64,000 nt of DNA from Paracoccaceae bacterium (GTDB lineage Bacteria; Pseudomonadota; Alphaproteobacteria; Rhodobacterales; Rhodobacteraceae). The translations under genes and the position numbers were made by a program. The DNA is taken from positions 124,001 to 188,000 of the forward strand of contig JALHOL010000007.1 of assembly GCA_022843025.1 (NCBI GenBank), read 5' to 3'. The notes beneath the pieces are model-generated. The model saw only the letters and a list, made by a program, of their open reading frames with translations. It ran no database searches and was not told the DNA's origin. The stretch's first letter is position 1. Each line of letters opens with the position of its first letter. Below, piece after piece: positions 19,512 through 30,288 of the stretch.

Positions 19512-19940
19512 ATGGATCAGGCAGACCGCATCATTGCAGAGCTGGGCCTGCAACCCCATCCCGAAGGCGGCTGGTATCGCGAGACGTGGCAAGGCCCCGC
19601 GCAGGACGGCCGCGCTGTCGGGACGGCGATCTATTTCCTGCTGAAGGCCGGGGAACGGTCGCATTGGCACCGCGTCGATGCGGGCGAGGTCTGGCTTTGG
19701 CACGCGGGATCACCGTTGGACCTGCTGATGGCCGAGGCGGATGCCGGGCCGTTGGCCGTGCATCGGCTTGGCCCCGATATTCTGGCCGGGGAACGACCGC
19801 AGGCGGTGGTGCCCGCCGGATGGTGGCAGGCAGCCGAGGCGCGGGACGGCTGGGCGCTGGTCAGTTGCTGCGTCGCGCCGGGCTTCCGGTTTGCAGGTTT
19901 TGAACTGGCAGCGCCCGGATTCACCATCGCGGGGCGGTGA
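19512..19940 (+). CDS. cupin-fold DUF985 family protein
   Basis: The protein is 142 aa. The characteristic LGLQPHPEGGWYRETW opening, TAIYFLLKAGERSHWHRVDAGEVW and WWQAAEARDGWALVSCCVAPGF blocks define DUF985, a RmlC-like cupin family. SHWHR together with the glutamate in GEVW are the likely cupin metal ligands. The biochemical role of the family is not known. GCGAGGAAAGC upstream supplies the ribosome site. It is divergent from the FAD oxidoreductase and followed by the hairpin cluster at 19952-20070. Confidence 0.85.
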   Translation: MDQADRIIAELGLQPHPEGGWYRETWQGPAQDGRAVGTAIYFLLKAGERSHWHRVDAGEVWLWHAGSPLDLLMAEADAGPLAVHRLGPDILAGERPQAVVPAGWWQAAEARDGWALVSCCVAPGFRFAGFELAAPGFTIAGR

Positions 19941-19951
19941 GGACGGGGAAG

Positions 19952-20070
19952 GCGAAGTTTGACACAAACTTCGCGCCGATTTCTGACGCAGAAATCGGGG
20001 GCGCAAGGCCGGGATGGATGCGCCCGGAATTTGCGTCAAATTCCGCCGCGATTTCTGCGTCAAAAATCGC
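19952..20070. repeat. cluster of four stem-loops carrying TGACGCA/TGCGTCA-like cores
   Basis: Four perfect hairpins lie in 119 bp: 19952-19974 (9-bp stem, loop GACAC), 19976-19998 (10-bp stem around TGACGCA), 20025-20045 (8-bp stem, loop GCGTC) and 20048-20070 (7-bp stem around CTGCGTCAA). All centre on variants of one short palindromic core. They fill the gap between the DUF985 gene and rarD. The appearance is of a REP/BIME-like intergenic repeat. A degenerate relative lies at 58724-58765. Confidence 0.7.
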
Positions 20071-20137
20071 TTTCCGTTATTGCTACGGGTACAATTCTGC
20101 ATTGGTGCTTTGCGGTTGGCTTGGATAGCAGGGTCGC

Positions 20138-21040
20138 ATGAGCGATCCTGTCCCCACCCAGCCCAAGAATGAGGACAGCCCCAAGGGCCTCGTCCTTGCC
20201 ATCAGCGCCTATCTGCTGTGGGGGTTTCTGCCCATCTACATGAAGGCCCTGTCGGATGTTCCGGTGCTGGAGGTGCTGGCCCATCGCGTGATCTGGTCGG
20301 TGCCTGTCGCCGGGGCAATCCTGATCTGGCTGGGGCGCACATCGGACCTGCGCGCCGCCCTGCGCAGCCCCCGGATGATCGGGATGGCCGCGCTGACAGC
20401 GGCGCTGATTTCCGTGAACTGGGCGATCTATGTCTGGTCGATCCAATCCGGTCAGGCGCTGGAGGCGGCGCTGGGATATTACATCAACCCGCTGTTTTCG
20501 GTGTTCCTCGGCGCGGTTCTTCTGAAGGAACGGCTCAGCCGCCCGCAATGGGCTGCGATTGCGCTGGCCGCGCTGGCGGTGCTGGTGCTGACTTATGAAG
20601 CGGGCCGCGTGCCCTTTGTAGCGCTGGGGCTGACTGTGTCCTGGGGCATCTATGCCTATCTGAAAAAGCGCCTCCCGCTAGGGCCGAACCAAGGGTTTAT
20701 GCTGGAAGTGCTGATCCTGTCACCGCTGGCGATTGGCTGGGTGATCTGGATTGCTGCGCGGGGTGAGATGGTCTTTCTGACCGATGCCAAGGTTACGGTT
20801 CTGCTGCTGCTGGCCGGGGTGGTGACGGCAGTTCCCCTGATGCTTTATGCCAACGGGGCGAAACTGCTGCGGCTGTCGACCATCGGCATCCTGCAATACA
20901 TTGCGCCGACGATGATCTTCCTGACGGCGGTCTTCGTGTTCGGCGAACCCTTCGGCACAGCGCGGGCGATTGCCTTCCCGATGATATGGGCGGCGTTGCT
21001 GATCTATACCGGATCGATGCTGCGGCGAAAGCAGGCCTAA
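20138..21040 (+). CDS. rarD: RarD-type EamA-family permease
   Basis: The product is 300 aa with ten transmembrane helices. Family hallmarks are the first helix block [53 protein letters not shown] and [19 protein letters not shown], which match RarD (chloramphenicol-sensitive protein family) rather than generic EamA proteins. It is an inner-membrane transporter of unknown substrate. It ends convergently with anmK, overlapping by 4 bp. Confidence 0.9.
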   Translation: MSDPVPTQPKNEDSPKGLVLAISAYLLWGFLPIYMKALSDVPVLEVLAHRVIWSVPVAGAILIWLGRTSDLRAALRSPRMIGMAALTAALISVNWAIYVWSIQSGQALEAALGYYINPLFSVFLGAVLLKERLSRPQWAAIALAALAVLVLTYEAGRVPFVALGLTVSWGIYAYLKKRLPLGPNQGFMLEVLILSPLAIGWVIWIAARGEMVFLTDAKVTVLLLLAGVVTAVPLMLYANGAKLLRLSTIGILQYIAPTMIFLTAVFVFGEPFGTARAIAFPMIWAALLIYTGSMLRRKQA

Positions 21041-22131
21041 TCCGGCCGGCTGATCTGCCCGCCGCCCACCAATGCGCCCACGCCCGTGGTGGCCGGCCCA
21101 GAGGTCGCCATGCCGCGTGCCACGCGCACGGCAAGAAAGGCGAAGGCCTGCGCCTCCAGCATGTCGCCATCCAGCCCCGCCGCCTCGACCGGTTCGACCT
21201 CGGCGCGCAGGCGGGCGGCCAGTTCGGCCATCATCCGCGCATTGTGCCGCCCGCCCCCAGTGACAAGCACCCGGGTCACCGGCACGGGGAAATGCTCTGC
21301 CCCGCGCGCCACAGCGGCGGCAGCCGCGGCGGTCAGGGTAGCAGCGGCATCGGCAAGGGGCAGGTTGCCCATATCAAGGCTGCTGTGAAAATCGTTCCGG
21401 TCCAATGATTTGGGCGGCATCTTGTGGAACCACGGATGGGCGAGGAAAGCCTCTAGCCGTGCCTCATCCACCCGGCCCGCCTGCGCCGTTTCCCCCTGCG
21501 GATCCATCGGCTGGCCTGTCCGGGCCTGCATCAGATCGTTCAGCGGCGCATTGGCGGGGCCTGTGTCAAAAGCCAAAAGCGCGCCATGGCTTTCCGGTGC
21601 GCTTTGGCGTGGGTCGATCCAGGTGATGTTGCCCACACCGCCCAGGTTGAGGATGGCCAGCGGCTGATCCGCCCCGATATGGCGCGCGCAGGCAAAGTGG
21701 AAGAATGGCACCAGCGGTGCCCCCTGCCCGCCAAGCGCCACGTCGGCAGACCGGAAATCCCACACCACCGGCAGGCCCAGCACCCGCGCCAGCAGTGCCC
21801 CATCGCCCGCCTGATGCGTGCCGCGCCCTCGCGGATCATGTGCCAGCGTCTGGCCGTGGAAACCCACGACATCAACGCCGGAAAACCGCGAAAGCAACTC
21901 GGCATGGGCAGATTCGACGACCTCGGCCGCCGCGGCCACGCCCTCATCGCCGGGCCAGCGGCCAAGGGCGGCGCGGATGGTGGCCTGTTCGGTGGCGGTG
22001 TAGGGGCGAAAGGCGGTTGGGCCAAACTCCAGAATGCGTTCGCCATCCGTCAGCAGCATGGCCGCATCGACACCGTCCAGCGACGTGCCCGACATCGCCC
22101 CCAGGGCCCAGATCGCGCCGCCGCTTCGCAT
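21037..22131 (-). CDS. anmK: anhydro-N-acetylmuramic acid kinase
   Basis: The protein is 364 aa. It phosphorylates and hydrolyses 1,6-anhydro-MurNAc to MurNAc-6-phosphate, recycling peptidoglycan turnover products in the cytoplasm. Seen motifs are the ATP-binding [14 protein letters not shown] at the start, [32 protein letters not shown] (catalytic Asp in this block) and the C-terminal [12 protein letters not shown]. Length and motif order are normal. It is divergent from tyrS with about 60 bp between the starts. Confidence 0.97.
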   Translation of the reverse strand: MRSGGAIWALGAMSGTSLDGVDAAMLLTDGERILEFGPTAFRPYTATEQATIRAALGRWPGDEGVAAAAEVVESAHAELLSRFSGVDVVGFHGQTLAHDPRGRGTHQAGDGALLARVLGLPVVWDFRSADVALGGQGAPLVPFFHFACARHIGADQPLAILNLGGVGNITWIDPRQSAPESHGALLAFDTGPANAPLNDLMQARTGQPMDPQGETAQAGRVDEARLEAFLAHPWFHKMPPKSLDRNDFHSSLDMGNLPLADAAATLTAAAAAAVARGAEHFPVPVTRVLVTGGGRHNARMMAELAARLRAEVEPVEAAGLDGDMLEAQAFAFLAVRVARGMATSGPATTGVGALVGGGQISRPD

Positions 22132-22190
22132 CTTCCCCTTGGCCCCCGCCCCGGCTATACCCCACGCGCATCATAAAGCACGGGTGACCC

Positions 22191-23441
22191 ATGACCTACC
22201 ATCCGAAATCTGAATTCATGCGCGTGATGATCGAGCGCGGCTATCTGGCCGACTGCACCGATTATCAGGCGCTGGATGAGGCTTTGATCGCGGGGGTCGT
22301 GCCTGCCTATATCGGCTATGACGCGACGGCAGCCAGCCTGCATGTGGGCCACCTGCTCAACATCATGATGCTGCGCTGGCTGCAAAAGACCGGGCACAAG
22401 CCGATCACCCTGATGGGGGGCGGCACCACCAAGGTGGGCGATCCGTCCTTTCGGGCCGAAGAACGCCCGCTGCTGACGCCTGCGCAGATCGACAGCAATA
22501 TCAGCGGCATGCAAAAGGTGTTCGCCCGCTACCTCGCCTATGGCGAGGGGGCGACCGATGCGATCATGCTGAACAATGCGGAATGGCTGGACAGCCTGAA
22601 CTACCTCGATTTCCTGCGCGATATCGGGCGGCATTTTTCCGTCAACCGGATGCTGTCTTTTGAAAGCGTCAAGTCTCGGCTGGACCGGGAGCAATCCCTT
22701 TCCTTCCTCGAATTCAACTACATGATCCTGCAAGCCTATGATTTCCTTGAACTGCACCGCCGCTATGGCTGCCGTTTGCAGATGGGCGGCAGCGATCAGT
22801 GGGGCAATATCATCAACGGGATCGACCTGACCCGCCGCGTGCTGGAGGCCGAGATTTTCGGCCTGACATCCCCGCTGCTGACCACCAGCGACGGGCGCAA
22901 GATGGGCAAATCGCAGGGTGGCGCGGTCTGGCTGGATGGCGGGATGCTGTCGCCCTATGAATTCTGGCAATTCTGGCGCAACACGACCGATGCCGATGTT
23001 GGCCGGTTCCTGAAGCTTTATACCGAGCTTCCGGTCGCGGAATGTGATCGGCTGGGCGCGCTGGCCGGGTCTGAGATCAACGCGGCCAAGATCATCCTTG
23101 CCAATGCGGTCACCACCCTGCTGCACGGGGCCGAAGCGGCTGCGGCGGCCGAGGCGACGGCGCGTGAGGTGTTTGAAAAAGGCGGCATCGGGGATGACCT
23201 GCCCACCATCACCCTCGCCCCCGAAGAAGTGGCCGATGGCGTGGGGATCGTGCAACTGTTCGTGCGCGCCGGGCTTTCGGCTTCGGGCAAGGATGCCAAG
23301 CGGCTGATTGCTGAAGGTGGGGCCAAGGTGAATGATGAAATCATCACCGATGTGGCCCTGCGCCTTGGAGCGGGCGATCTGGTGGAACCGCTGAAGCTGA
23401 CCGCCGGGAAGAAGCGCCACGCGCTGGTAACGCTGGGCTGA
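22191..23441 (+). CDS. tyrS: tyrosyl-tRNA synthetase
   Basis: The protein is 416 aa. It charges tRNA-Tyr. Class I signatures are present: HIGH as [11 protein letters not shown] and KMSKS as [11 protein letters not shown]. The tyrosine-binding region YMILQAYDF and [15 protein letters not shown] are intact. The C-terminal S4-like RNA-binding domain is at [21 protein letters not shown]. The start at 22191 (MTYHPKSEF) is conserved in related bacteria. Confidence 0.98.
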   Translation: MTYHPKSEFMRVMIERGYLADCTDYQALDEALIAGVVPAYIGYDATAASLHVGHLLNIMMLRWLQKTGHKPITLMGGGTTKVGDPSFRAEERPLLTPAQIDSNISGMQKVFARYLAYGEGATDAIMLNNAEWLDSLNYLDFLRDIGRHFSVNRMLSFESVKSRLDREQSLSFLEFNYMILQAYDFLELHRRYGCRLQMGGSDQWGNIINGIDLTRRVLEAEIFGLTSPLLTTSDGRKMGKSQGGAVWLDGGMLSPYEFWQFWRNTTDADVGRFLKLYTELPVAECDRLGALAGSEINAAKIILANAVTTLLHGAEAAAAAEATAREVFEKGGIGDDLPTITLAPEEVADGVGIVQLFVRAGLSASGKDAKRLIAEGGAKVNDEIITDVALRLGAGDLVEPLKLTAGKKRHALVTLG

Positions 23442-23532
23442 AGGGCGGGCGGCGTCAGCCGCCCCCCCGACCAATTTACACCCTGCCTTGTGTCCCCCGC
23501 GTGCTAGCCTCCCTGTCAGGGAGGACCACGCC

Positions 23533-25089
23533 ATGACCATTCACCAAAGCCCGCTGCCCGATGTGGCGCTGCGCGACATCTCGATCACAGACCGCGTGCT
23601 GATGGGGCTGCAAGCCGATCCGGGGCGGGTGGTCGCCGTGGATGGGCCCAGCGGGGCCACCATGACCGGCGCGCGAATGGAGGCGGCGATCCGCGAATTG
23701 GCGGGCGGGTTGCAGGGCCTTGGCATCAGGCCGGGATCGGTGGTGGCGGTGCTGGCCCCGAACTGCCCGGATTATGCGGTGGTCTTTCACGCCGTGGCGC
23801 TGGCCGGGGGCACGGTCACCCCGATCAACCCCACCTATACCGCGCCCGAAGTGGCCCATCAGCTGCGCGATGCAGGTGCGGTGCTGCTGGTGACCGTGCC
23901 TGCCATGGTGCAGGTCGCACAGGCGGCGGCAGAGGGGACAAAGATATCCGAGGTGCTGGTGATCGGCACAGCCGACGGCCTGCGCGGGATCGACACGCTG
24001 CGCGGGCCTGCGATGGCGGCGCAGGTGGCGGTTGATCTGGATACCTTTCCGGTCGTGCTGCCCTATTCATCCGGCACCACGGGCCTGCCCAAGGGCGTGG
24101 TCCTAAGCCACCGCAATCTGGTGGTGAATGTCGATCAGGTGCAGGCGATGCTGGACATTCGCGCAGGCGACAGCACGGTGGCCTTTTTGCCGTTCTTCCA
24201 CATCTACGGGCTGAACGTGCTGATGAACCCCTTCCTTGCGGCGGGCGCGCGGATCGTCACCATGCCGCGTTTCGATCTTGAGGCGTTTCTGACGCATATC
24301 CAGACCCACCGCCCACGCCACATCCTTGTGGCCCCGCCGGTGGCGATTGCGCTGGCCAAGCACCCGATGGTGGACAAGTTCGATCTGTCATCGATCGAGA
24401 CGTTGATCTCTGCCGCTGCCCCCCTTGGCGTGGAAACCGCCGAGGCGGTGGGCCGCAGGTTGGGCTGCCGTGCGGTGCAAGGCTATGGGATGACAGAGCT
24501 GAGCCCGATGTCGCATTGCGTGCCACCGGGCAAGCTGCGCCCCGGATCGGTGGGGGTGGCGACGCCGAATACCGAATGGAAGATTGCTGATCCGGACACC
24601 GGTGCCGCCCTGCCCGTGGGCGATGAGGGCGAGGTCTGGGTGCGCGGGCCGCAGGTGATGCTGGGCTATCTGGGCAACCCCGAGGCAACTGCGCGCAGCC
24701 TGACGGCGGATGGCTGGCTGCGGACAGGTGATCTGGGGGTGGCGGATGCGGAAGGATATCTCTTCATCCGCGACCGGCTGAAGGAGCTGATCAAGGTCAA
24801 AGGCTTTCAGGTCGCCCCGGCCGAGGTGGAGGCGGAATTGCTGGCCCATCCGGATGTGGCCGACGCTGCCGTAATCGGCGTGGCCGATGATGAGGCGGGC
24901 GAGGTGCCGGTGGCCTTTGTGGTGCCCGCGCCGGGTGTGGCCTTTGACGAAGGCGCGGTGCTGACCCATCTGCGCGGGCGGCTGGCCAGCTATAAGGTGC
25001 CCCGCGTGGTGCATCTGGTGGAAGTGGTTCCCAAGTCCGCCTCGGGCAAGATCCTGCGCCGTGTTTTGCGCGACCGGTTGGCAGAATAG
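23533..25089 (+). CDS. AMP-dependent acyl-CoA synthetase/ligase (4-coumarate-CoA ligase-like)
   Basis: The product is 518 aa from the ATG at 23533, preceded by CAGGGAGGACC. It is an ANL-superfamily enzyme forming an acyl-AMP and then an acyl-CoA. Motifs seen are the P-loop PYSSGTTGLPKGVVLSHRN, VQGYGMTELSPMSH, WLRTGDLGVADAEGYLFIRDR and the C-terminal catalytic lysine in PKSASGKILRR. The motif spelling is closest to 4-coumarate/fatty-acid CoA ligases. The substrate is not predictable. It converges on the cyclophilin genes across a terminator. Confidence 0.9.
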   Translation: MTIHQSPLPDVALRDISITDRVLMGLQADPGRVVAVDGPSGATMTGARMEAAIRELAGGLQGLGIRPGSVVAVLAPNCPDYAVVFHAVALAGGTVTPINPTYTAPEVAHQLRDAGAVLLVTVPAMVQVAQAAAEGTKISEVLVIGTADGLRGIDTLRGPAMAAQVAVDLDTFPVVLPYSSGTTGLPKGVVLSHRNLVVNVDQVQAMLDIRAGDSTVAFLPFFHIYGLNVLMNPFLAAGARIVTMPRFDLEAFLTHIQTHRPRHILVAPPVAIALAKHPMVDKFDLSSIETLISAAAPLGVETAEAVGRRLGCRAVQGYGMTELSPMSHCVPPGKLRPGSVGVATPNTEWKIADPDTGAALPVGDEGEVWVRGPQVMLGYLGNPEATARSLTADGWLRTGDLGVADAEGYLFIRDRLKELIKVKGFQVAPAEVEAELLAHPDVADAAVIGVADDEAGEVPVAFVVPAPGVAFDEGAVLTHLRGRLASYKVPRVVHLVEVVPKSASGKILRRVLRDRLAE

Positions 25090-25091
25090 CA

Positions 25092-25118
25092 AAAGGGGGC
25101 CGCAAGGCCCCCTTTCGA
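25092..25118 (+). terminator. rho-independent terminator between convergent genes
   Basis: A 10-bp stem (AAAGGGGGCC with 25106-25115) has loop GCAA. The A-rich and T-rich flanks make it usable from both strands, serving the acyl-CoA ligase and the cyclophilin operon. Confidence 0.8.
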
Positions 25119-25136
25119 CAGATTCGGTCCAAAGCC

Positions 25137-25745
25137 TTATTCGGCGACGGTGACTTTTGCCATGTAATCGGGCGCATCCACCGCGCCATTGGCGGCCTGA
25201 TCGCCCTTCTTGATGGCGTCGACCACCTCCATCCCCGAAATCACCCGGCCCACCACGGTATATTGCCCGTCCAGATGCGGGGCCGGGGCGAACATGATGA
25301 AGAACTGGCTGTTGGCAGAGTTCGGGTCCATCGACCGCGCCATGCCAACCACACCACGATCAAAGGTCATCGACGAAAACTCGGCCGCCAGATCGGGCTT
25401 GGCCGATCCGCCCATGCCCGCGCCGGACAGATCGCCGCCGGTCTTGCCGAATTCGACATCCCCGGTCTGCGCCATGAAACCGTCGATGACGCGGTGGAAC
25501 ACCACGCCGTCATAGGCGCCTTCCTGTGCCAGCGCGGTGATCTGCGCCACGTGGTTCGGGGCCACGTCCGCCGCCATGTCGATCACGATGGAGCCTGTGG
25601 TGGACCCTGCCACCTCGATCACCAGATTCGGGCCGGGACCATCGGTCACGTCCTGCGCCACGGCGGATTGGCTCAGCGCGAAACCGCCAAGCGCGGCAAG
25701 GCCAAGGGCGAAAAGCCCCCCTGCGATGAACCGATCACGCGACAT
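25137..25745 (-). CDS. periplasmic cyclophilin-type peptidyl-prolyl isomerase
   Basis: The protein is 202 aa. A signal peptide is visible (AGGLFALGLAALGGFALSQS, cleavage near SAVAQ). The cyclophilin core has [32 protein letters not shown] and SQFFIMFAPAPHLDGQYTV. It catalyses cis-trans isomerisation of proline bonds during folding in the periplasm. Its start overlaps the end of the upstream cytoplasmic cyclophilin gene by 11 bp, so the two are co-transcribed and probably arose by duplication. Confidence 0.93.
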   Translation of the reverse strand: MSRDRFIAGGLFALGLAALGGFALSQSAVAQDVTDGPGPNLVIEVAGSTTGSIVIDMAADVAPNHVAQITALAQEGAYDGVVFHRVIDGFMAQTGDVEFGKTGGDLSGAGMGGSAKPDLAAEFSSMTFDRGVVGMARSMDPNSANSQFFIMFAPAPHLDGQYTVVGRVISGMEVVDAIKKGDQAANGAVDAPDYMAKVTVAE

Positions 25746-26244
25746 CGGCAGCCACCCGAACGGTGATCATGCGGTCCGGGCTGGCCGGCGGCTCACCCCG
25801 GGTGATCTTGTCGACATGTTCCATCCCCGAAATCACCCGGCCGTAAACGGTGTATTGCCCGTTCAGGAAATGGTTGTCGGAAAAGTTGATGAAGAACTGG
25901 CTGTTGGCCGAATTCGGGTTCTGCGACCGGGCCGCGCCAAGCGTGCCGCGATCATGCGGCAGCTTGCTGAATTCGGCAGGCAGGTCCGGGTGGGCCGATC
26001 CGCCCGTTCCGGCACGGCGCAGATTGAAGTTGTTTTCCATGTTGCCGTTTTCAACATCACCCGTCTGGGCCATGAAGCCGTCGATCACACGGTGGAAGGC
26101 AACATTGTCATAGGCCTTTTCACGGGCCAGCGTCTTCATCCGCTCTGCGTGTTTGGGCGCAACGTCTGCAAGCAGTTCGATGACCACTTCGCCATCCTTC
26201 AGCGTCAGGATGATGGTGTTTTCTGGATCTTTGATATCGGCCAT
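25735..26244 (-). CDS. cytoplasmic cyclophilin-type peptidyl-prolyl isomerase
   Basis: The protein is 169 aa, starting [15 protein letters not shown], with no signal peptide. Cyclophilin motifs are [35 protein letters not shown] and [19 protein letters not shown]. It is the cytoplasmic partner of the secreted isomerase that overlaps its 3' end; the two share most active-site segments. It acts in protein folding. It is divergent from pgk. Confidence 0.93.
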   Translation of the reverse strand: MADIKDPENTIILTLKDGEVVIELLADVAPKHAERMKTLAREKAYDNVAFHRVIDGFMAQTGDVENGNMENNFNLRRAGTGGSAHPDLPAEFSKLPHDRGTLGAARSQNPNSANSQFFINFSDNHFLNGQYTVYGRVISGMEHVDKITRGEPPASPDRMITVRVAADVA

Positions 26245-26381
26245 GGGGGGAATCCTCTGGTTTCTTTGCGCGGGAACCTAATGGTGCGGGGCGGCCATGG
26301 AAAGGGTCAAAGGCTGCGACATGGGCAACAGGCATGGTTGACGGGGCGCGCGAACGGGCGGAAACAGGGGCAAATCCTGTG

Positions 26382-27584
26382 ATGGAGGCGAGCTTGGGCT
26401 GGAAAACCTTGGACGACGTGGCACTGGCGGGCAAAACCGTGCTGGTGCGGGTGGATATCAACGTGCCGATGGAGGCGGGTCGGGTGACCGATGCCACCCG
26501 CATCGAAAAGATCGTCCCCACGGTCGAGGATATCATCGCCCGGGGCGGCAAGGTTGTGCTGCTTGCGCATTTCGACCGACCCAAGGGCAAGATCGTCCCG
26601 GAAATGAGCCTGTCGCATGTTTTCCCCGCATTGGAGGCGGCGCTGGGGCGCAAGGTCGTGTTCGGGGCGGATTGCGTGGGCGATGTGGCCGCAGCGGCCA
26701 TCGCGGCGGCGGCAGCGGGGGATGTGGTTCTGCTGGAAAACACCCGATTCCATCCGGGTGAGGAAAAGAATGACCCTGCCCTAGCGCAAGGCATGGCAGC
26801 GCTGGGCGATGTCTTCGTCAATGATGCCTTTTCCGCCGCGCACCGCGCCCACGCCTCGACCGCCGCTCTGGCACATCTGTTGCCCGCAGCGGCAGGCCGG
26901 TTGATGGAGGCCGAGCTGCGCGCGCTTGAGGCGGCCTTGGGCAACCCCGTGCGCCCGGTCGTGGCCGTGGTCGGCGGGGCCAAGGTTTCCACCAAGCTGG
27001 ACCTGTTGGGAAATCTGGTGACCAAGGTCGATCATCTGGTGATCGGCGGCGGTATGGCCAACACCTTCCTTGTCGCGCAGGGCGTGGAAGTGGGCAAATC
27101 GCTGGCCGAACGCGACATGGCCGATACGGCGCGCGAGATTTTGGCCAAGGCACAGGCAGCGGGCTGCACCATCCACCTGCCCGTCGATATCGTTGTGGCG
27201 CGCGAATTCAAGGCGGGCGCGGCCAATGAAACCCTGCCCGTGGCGCAATGCCCGGCGGATGCGATGATTCTGGATGCAGGCCCGGCCACGGTGGCCGCAC
27301 TAGTGAAGGTGTTCGAGGCGTCGAAAACCCTGATCTGGAACGGCCCCCTTGGCGCCTTTGAGATCAAACCCTTTGATGCCGCCACCAACGCCGCTGCACA
27401 GGCGGCGGCACGGCTGACCAAAGCAGGCGCGCTGGTGTCGGTCGCGGGCGGCGGCGATACCGTGGCTGCCCTGAACGCGGCCGATGCGGCCGATGATTTC
27501 ACCTTTATCTCCACCGCAGGCGGGGCCTTCCTGGAATGGATGGAAGGCAAGGAATTGCCCGGCGTGGCCGCGTTGATGGTCTGA
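26382..27584 (+). CDS. pgk: phosphoglycerate kinase
   Basis: The product is 400 aa from the ATG at 26382; an in-frame start at 26334 would add 16 residues without family support. It transfers phosphate between 1,3-bisphosphoglycerate and ADP in glycolysis. Seen signatures are [67 protein letters not shown] and the C-terminal [11 protein letters not shown]. It is followed 119 bp later by class I aldolase in the same direction, a glycolytic pair. Confidence 0.97.
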   Translation: MEASLGWKTLDDVALAGKTVLVRVDINVPMEAGRVTDATRIEKIVPTVEDIIARGGKVVLLAHFDRPKGKIVPEMSLSHVFPALEAALGRKVVFGADCVGDVAAAAIAAAAAGDVVLLENTRFHPGEEKNDPALAQGMAALGDVFVNDAFSAAHRAHASTAALAHLLPAAAGRLMEAELRALEAALGNPVRPVVAVVGGAKVSTKLDLLGNLVTKVDHLVIGGGMANTFLVAQGVEVGKSLAERDMADTAREILAKAQAAGCTIHLPVDIVVAREFKAGAANETLPVAQCPADAMILDAGPATVAALVKVFEASKTLIWNGPLGAFEIKPFDAATNAAAQAAARLTKAGALVSVAGGGDTVAALNAADAADDFTFISTAGGAFLEWMEGKELPGVAALMV

Positions 27585-27703
27585 AATTCCGGGCATCTGA
27601 AAAAGGTGCCCGAAAATCCTTTTCCGTTGGCGCTAACTGCATTGCCGGGCGTGTTTGCCGTGGGATATGTCCGCATCAGGCACGTTCCACGGGGAGAGCA
27701 GAC

Positions 27704-28597
27704 ATGACCACCGCCGCGATGACCGCAAAGATGCGTGAGGGCCGGGGATTCATCGCCGCCCTCGACCAGTCCGGCGGATCAACCCCCAAAGCGCTGCGCC
27801 AATATGGCATCGCCGAGGGCGCATGGTCCGATGAGGCGGGAATGTTCGACCTGATGCATGCGATGCGCGCCCGCATCATCACCTCGCCCGCCTTTACCGG
27901 CGAAAAGGTGATCGGGGCCATCCTATTCGAACAGACGATGGATCGCACTGTCGAGGGCATCCCGACCGCCCAATTCCTGTGGGAAAAGCGCGGCGTCGTT
28001 CCCTTTCTGAAGATCGACAAAGGGCTGGAGGCCGAGGCCGACGGCGTTCAGTTGATGAAACCGATTGCGGGGCTGGAGTCGCTGCTGGCACGGGCTGTTG
28101 CCGCCGGTGTGTTCGGCACCAAAGAACGCTCTGTCATCAATGCCGCAAATGCCAAGGGCATCAAGGCGGCAGTGGCGCAGCAATTCGCGCTTGGCCAACA
28201 GGTGATCGCGGCAGGCCTGATGCCGATCCTTGAACCGGAAGTGACCATCTCGATCCCCGACAAGGCGGATGCCGAGGCGTTGCTGCGCGATGCCATTCTC
28301 GCGGAACTGGACGCGCTGCCCGATACCCAACAGGTCATGCTGAAACTGAGCCTGCCGACAGTGGACAATTTCTATCTACCGCTGGTCGACCATCCGCGTG
28401 TGCTGCGGGTGGTGGCCCTGTCCGGCGGTCATGCGCGGGACGCAGCCAATGCCATCCTTGCCCGCAACCGGGGCGTCATCGCCAGTTTCAGCCGCGCGCT
28501 GACCGAAGGGCTAAGTGCGCAGCAATCCGACGCAGAGTTCAACGCAATGCTGGGCAAGGCGGTCGAGGGGATCTGGGCCGCATCCATCGCGGGGTAA
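27704..28597 (+). CDS. class I fructose-bisphosphate aldolase
   Basis: The product is 297 aa from the ATG at 27704 (GGGGAGAGC upstream); the open frame extends 56 codons further upstream without coding support. It matches the short class I aldolases: the [19 protein letters not shown] opening, [13 protein letters not shown] with a candidate Schiff-base or substrate lysine, and [11 protein letters not shown]. It cleaves fructose-1,6-bisphosphate to the triose phosphates without a metal. Being next to pgk supports a glycolysis/gluconeogenesis role. Confidence 0.92.
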   Translation: MTTAAMTAKMREGRGFIAALDQSGGSTPKALRQYGIAEGAWSDEAGMFDLMHAMRARIITSPAFTGEKVIGAILFEQTMDRTVEGIPTAQFLWEKRGVVPFLKIDKGLEAEADGVQLMKPIAGLESLLARAVAAGVFGTKERSVINAANAKGIKAAVAQQFALGQQVIAAGLMPILEPEVTISIPDKADAEALLRDAILAELDALPDTQQVMLKLSLPTVDNFYLPLVDHPRVLRVVALSGGHARDAANAILARNRGVIASFSRALTEGLSAQQSDAEFNAMLGKAVEGIWAASIAG

Positions 28598-28757
28598 CGC
28601 TGCGGTTTGTTCCGGCGCCTGCGGGTCTGTGGCACGGATGCCCCATTTGCCCGCAGGTTCCGGGCAAGATGCCCCCTGCCCCTTGGACTGGGACCGGGAT
28701 TGTGATTCAGTCTAGACAACGCGCCCCCGTCAGAGGGGCGAAAGATGGCGAGAGCAG

Positions 28758-29060
28758 ATGAACCAGACCTCCACCCGCCCGTCCCTTGGGGCCATGGCCT
28801 ATTTCCTTCTGGCCTTCACGCTGGGCAGTTATTTCACCTTTGCCGCCGTGCAGGGCGATTACGGCGTTTTCCGTCAGGTAGAGATCGCGGCCGAAGCCGA
28901 AGGGTTGAAGATCGAACGCGACAGGCTGGCCCTTGAACTGGCCGAAATGCAGAATCGCACGATGCGCCTGTCGGATGAGTTTCTGGATATTGACCTGCTG
29001 GACGAACAGGCCCGCGAAGTGCTGGGCTATGTCCGCGCCGATGAGATCGTGATTCACTAG
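28758..29060 (+). CDS. FtsB/DivIC-type septum formation initiator protein
   Basis: The protein is 100 aa. One transmembrane helix (about residues 13-32, AYFLLAFTLGSYFTFAA) is followed by a coiled coil (about residues 40-75, with EAEGLKIERDRLALELAEM) and a short C-terminal segment, ending VRADEIVIH. This is the bitopic FtsB/DivIC layout used in the divisome with FtsL and FtsQ. Its position just before the pyruvate dehydrogenase operon is common in alphaproteobacteria. A terminator follows at 29175. Confidence 0.88.
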   Translation: MNQTSTRPSLGAMAYFLLAFTLGSYFTFAAVQGDYGVFRQVEIAAEAEGLKIERDRLALELAEMQNRTMRLSDEFLDIDLLDEQAREVLGYVRADEIVIH

Positions 29061-29174
29061 CGCCTCGTCCCTGGCCTCCCCCGGCCCCCCTTTCTAAACA
29101 CCTCACCGCACAGCGGCAAAACGCTGCTTGGCGCCTGCCTGCGAGCCTTTCCTCTGCTGCATGGCAGCCATGCG

Positions 29175-29202
29175 CCGGCCCGTGACGCGGGCCGGTTTTT
29201 TG
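29175..29202 (+). terminator. rho-independent terminator before pdhA
   Basis: An 8-bp stem CCGGCCCG pairs with CGGGCCGG, with a 5-nt loop, followed by six T. It isolates the FtsB-like gene from the pdh operon. Confidence 0.88.
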
Positions 29203-29284
29203 CTTTGACCCAATAAACCCCGATGAAGTATAGGTCGTTTAACGTTGAACTACTTTATGGACAGCCGAGGGGAGGATACCGCCG

Positions 29285-30274
29285 ATGGCCACGAAGAAAG
29301 CAGCCGACCGACCGAACGTGTCGAAGGAAGACCTGCTGAAATACTACCGCGAGATGCTGCTGATCCGGCGGTTCGAGGAAAAGGCGGGCCAGCTTTATGG
29401 CATGGGCCTGATCGGCGGGTTCTGCCACCTGTATATCGGGCAAGAAGCGGTGGTCGTCGGTCTGGAAGCGGCGGCCAAGGAAGGCGACAAGCGCATCACC
29501 AGCTATCGCGACCATGGTCACATGCTGGCCTGCGGGATGGACCCCAAGGGTGTGATGGCCGAACTGACCGGGCGCATCGGGGGCTATTCCAAGGGCAAGG
29601 GTGGCTCCATGCACATGTTCTCCAAGGAAAAGCATTTCTACGGCGGCCATGGCATCGTCGGCGCGCAGGTGCCGCTGGGTGCGGGTCTTGCCTTCGCCGA
29701 CAAATATCTGGGCAATGACAACGTCACCTTCACCTATTTCGGAGACGGCGCCGCGAACCAGGGGCAGGTCTATGAGACCTACAACATGGCCGAGCTGTGG
29801 AACCTGCCGGTGATCTTTGTCATCGAAAACAACCAGTACGCCATGGGCATGAGCGTGAAACGCTCGACCAAGTCGACCACCTTCTTCGGGCGCGGTATCG
29901 CCTATGGCATCCCCGGCGAACAGGTAGACGGCATGGATGTGCTGGCGGTCAAGGCGGCGGGCGAAAAGGCCGTGGCGCACTGCCGCGCCGGCAACGGCCC
30001 CTACATTCTGGAAATGATGACCTACCGCTATCGCGGCCATTCCATGTCTGACCCGGCGAAGTATCGCACCCGCGAGGAAGTGGAAAAGATGCGCAGCGAA
30101 AAAGACGCCATCGAACATGTCCGCGACCTGCTGTTGCAGGGCGGCCTTGCATCGGATGACGATCTCAAGGCCATCGACAAAGAGATCAAGGCGACGGTCA
30201 ACGAAAGTGCCGAATTCGCCAAGGAAAGCCCGGAGCCGCCGCTGGACGAGCTCTGGACCGATATCTACGCGTAA
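29285..30274 (+). CDS. pdhA: pyruvate dehydrogenase E1 component, alpha subunit
   Basis: The protein is 329 aa. With E1 beta it decarboxylates pyruvate using thiamine diphosphate and loads the acetyl group on the E2 lipoyl arm. The ThDP-binding motif is [23 protein letters not shown], summarised by its GDGA start and NN partner. [18 protein letters not shown] is the phospho-loop region. An excellent ribosome site (GGGGAGGA) precedes the ATG. An imperfect GTTTAAC/GTTGAAC palindrome at 29237-29250 lies in the promoter region and might be an operator. First gene of pdhA-pdhB-pdhC. Confidence 0.97.
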   Translation: MATKKAADRPNVSKEDLLKYYREMLLIRRFEEKAGQLYGMGLIGGFCHLYIGQEAVVVGLEAAAKEGDKRITSYRDHGHMLACGMDPKGVMAELTGRIGGYSKGKGGSMHMFSKEKHFYGGHGIVGAQVPLGAGLAFADKYLGNDNVTFTYFGDGAANQGQVYETYNMAELWNLPVIFVIENNQYAMGMSVKRSTKSTTFFGRGIAYGIPGEQVDGMDVLAVKAAGEKAVAHCRAGNGPYILEMMTYRYRGHSMSDPAKYRTREEVEKMRSEKDAIEHVRDLLLQGGLASDDDLKAIDKEIKATVNESAEFAKESPEPPLDELWTDIYA

Positions 30275-30288
30275 GGGGGGAAAGACAG

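Noticed and set aside
22155-23540. 461-codon minus-strand frame opposite tyrS
   Set aside because: tyrS has intact synthetase motifs; the antisense frame shows none.
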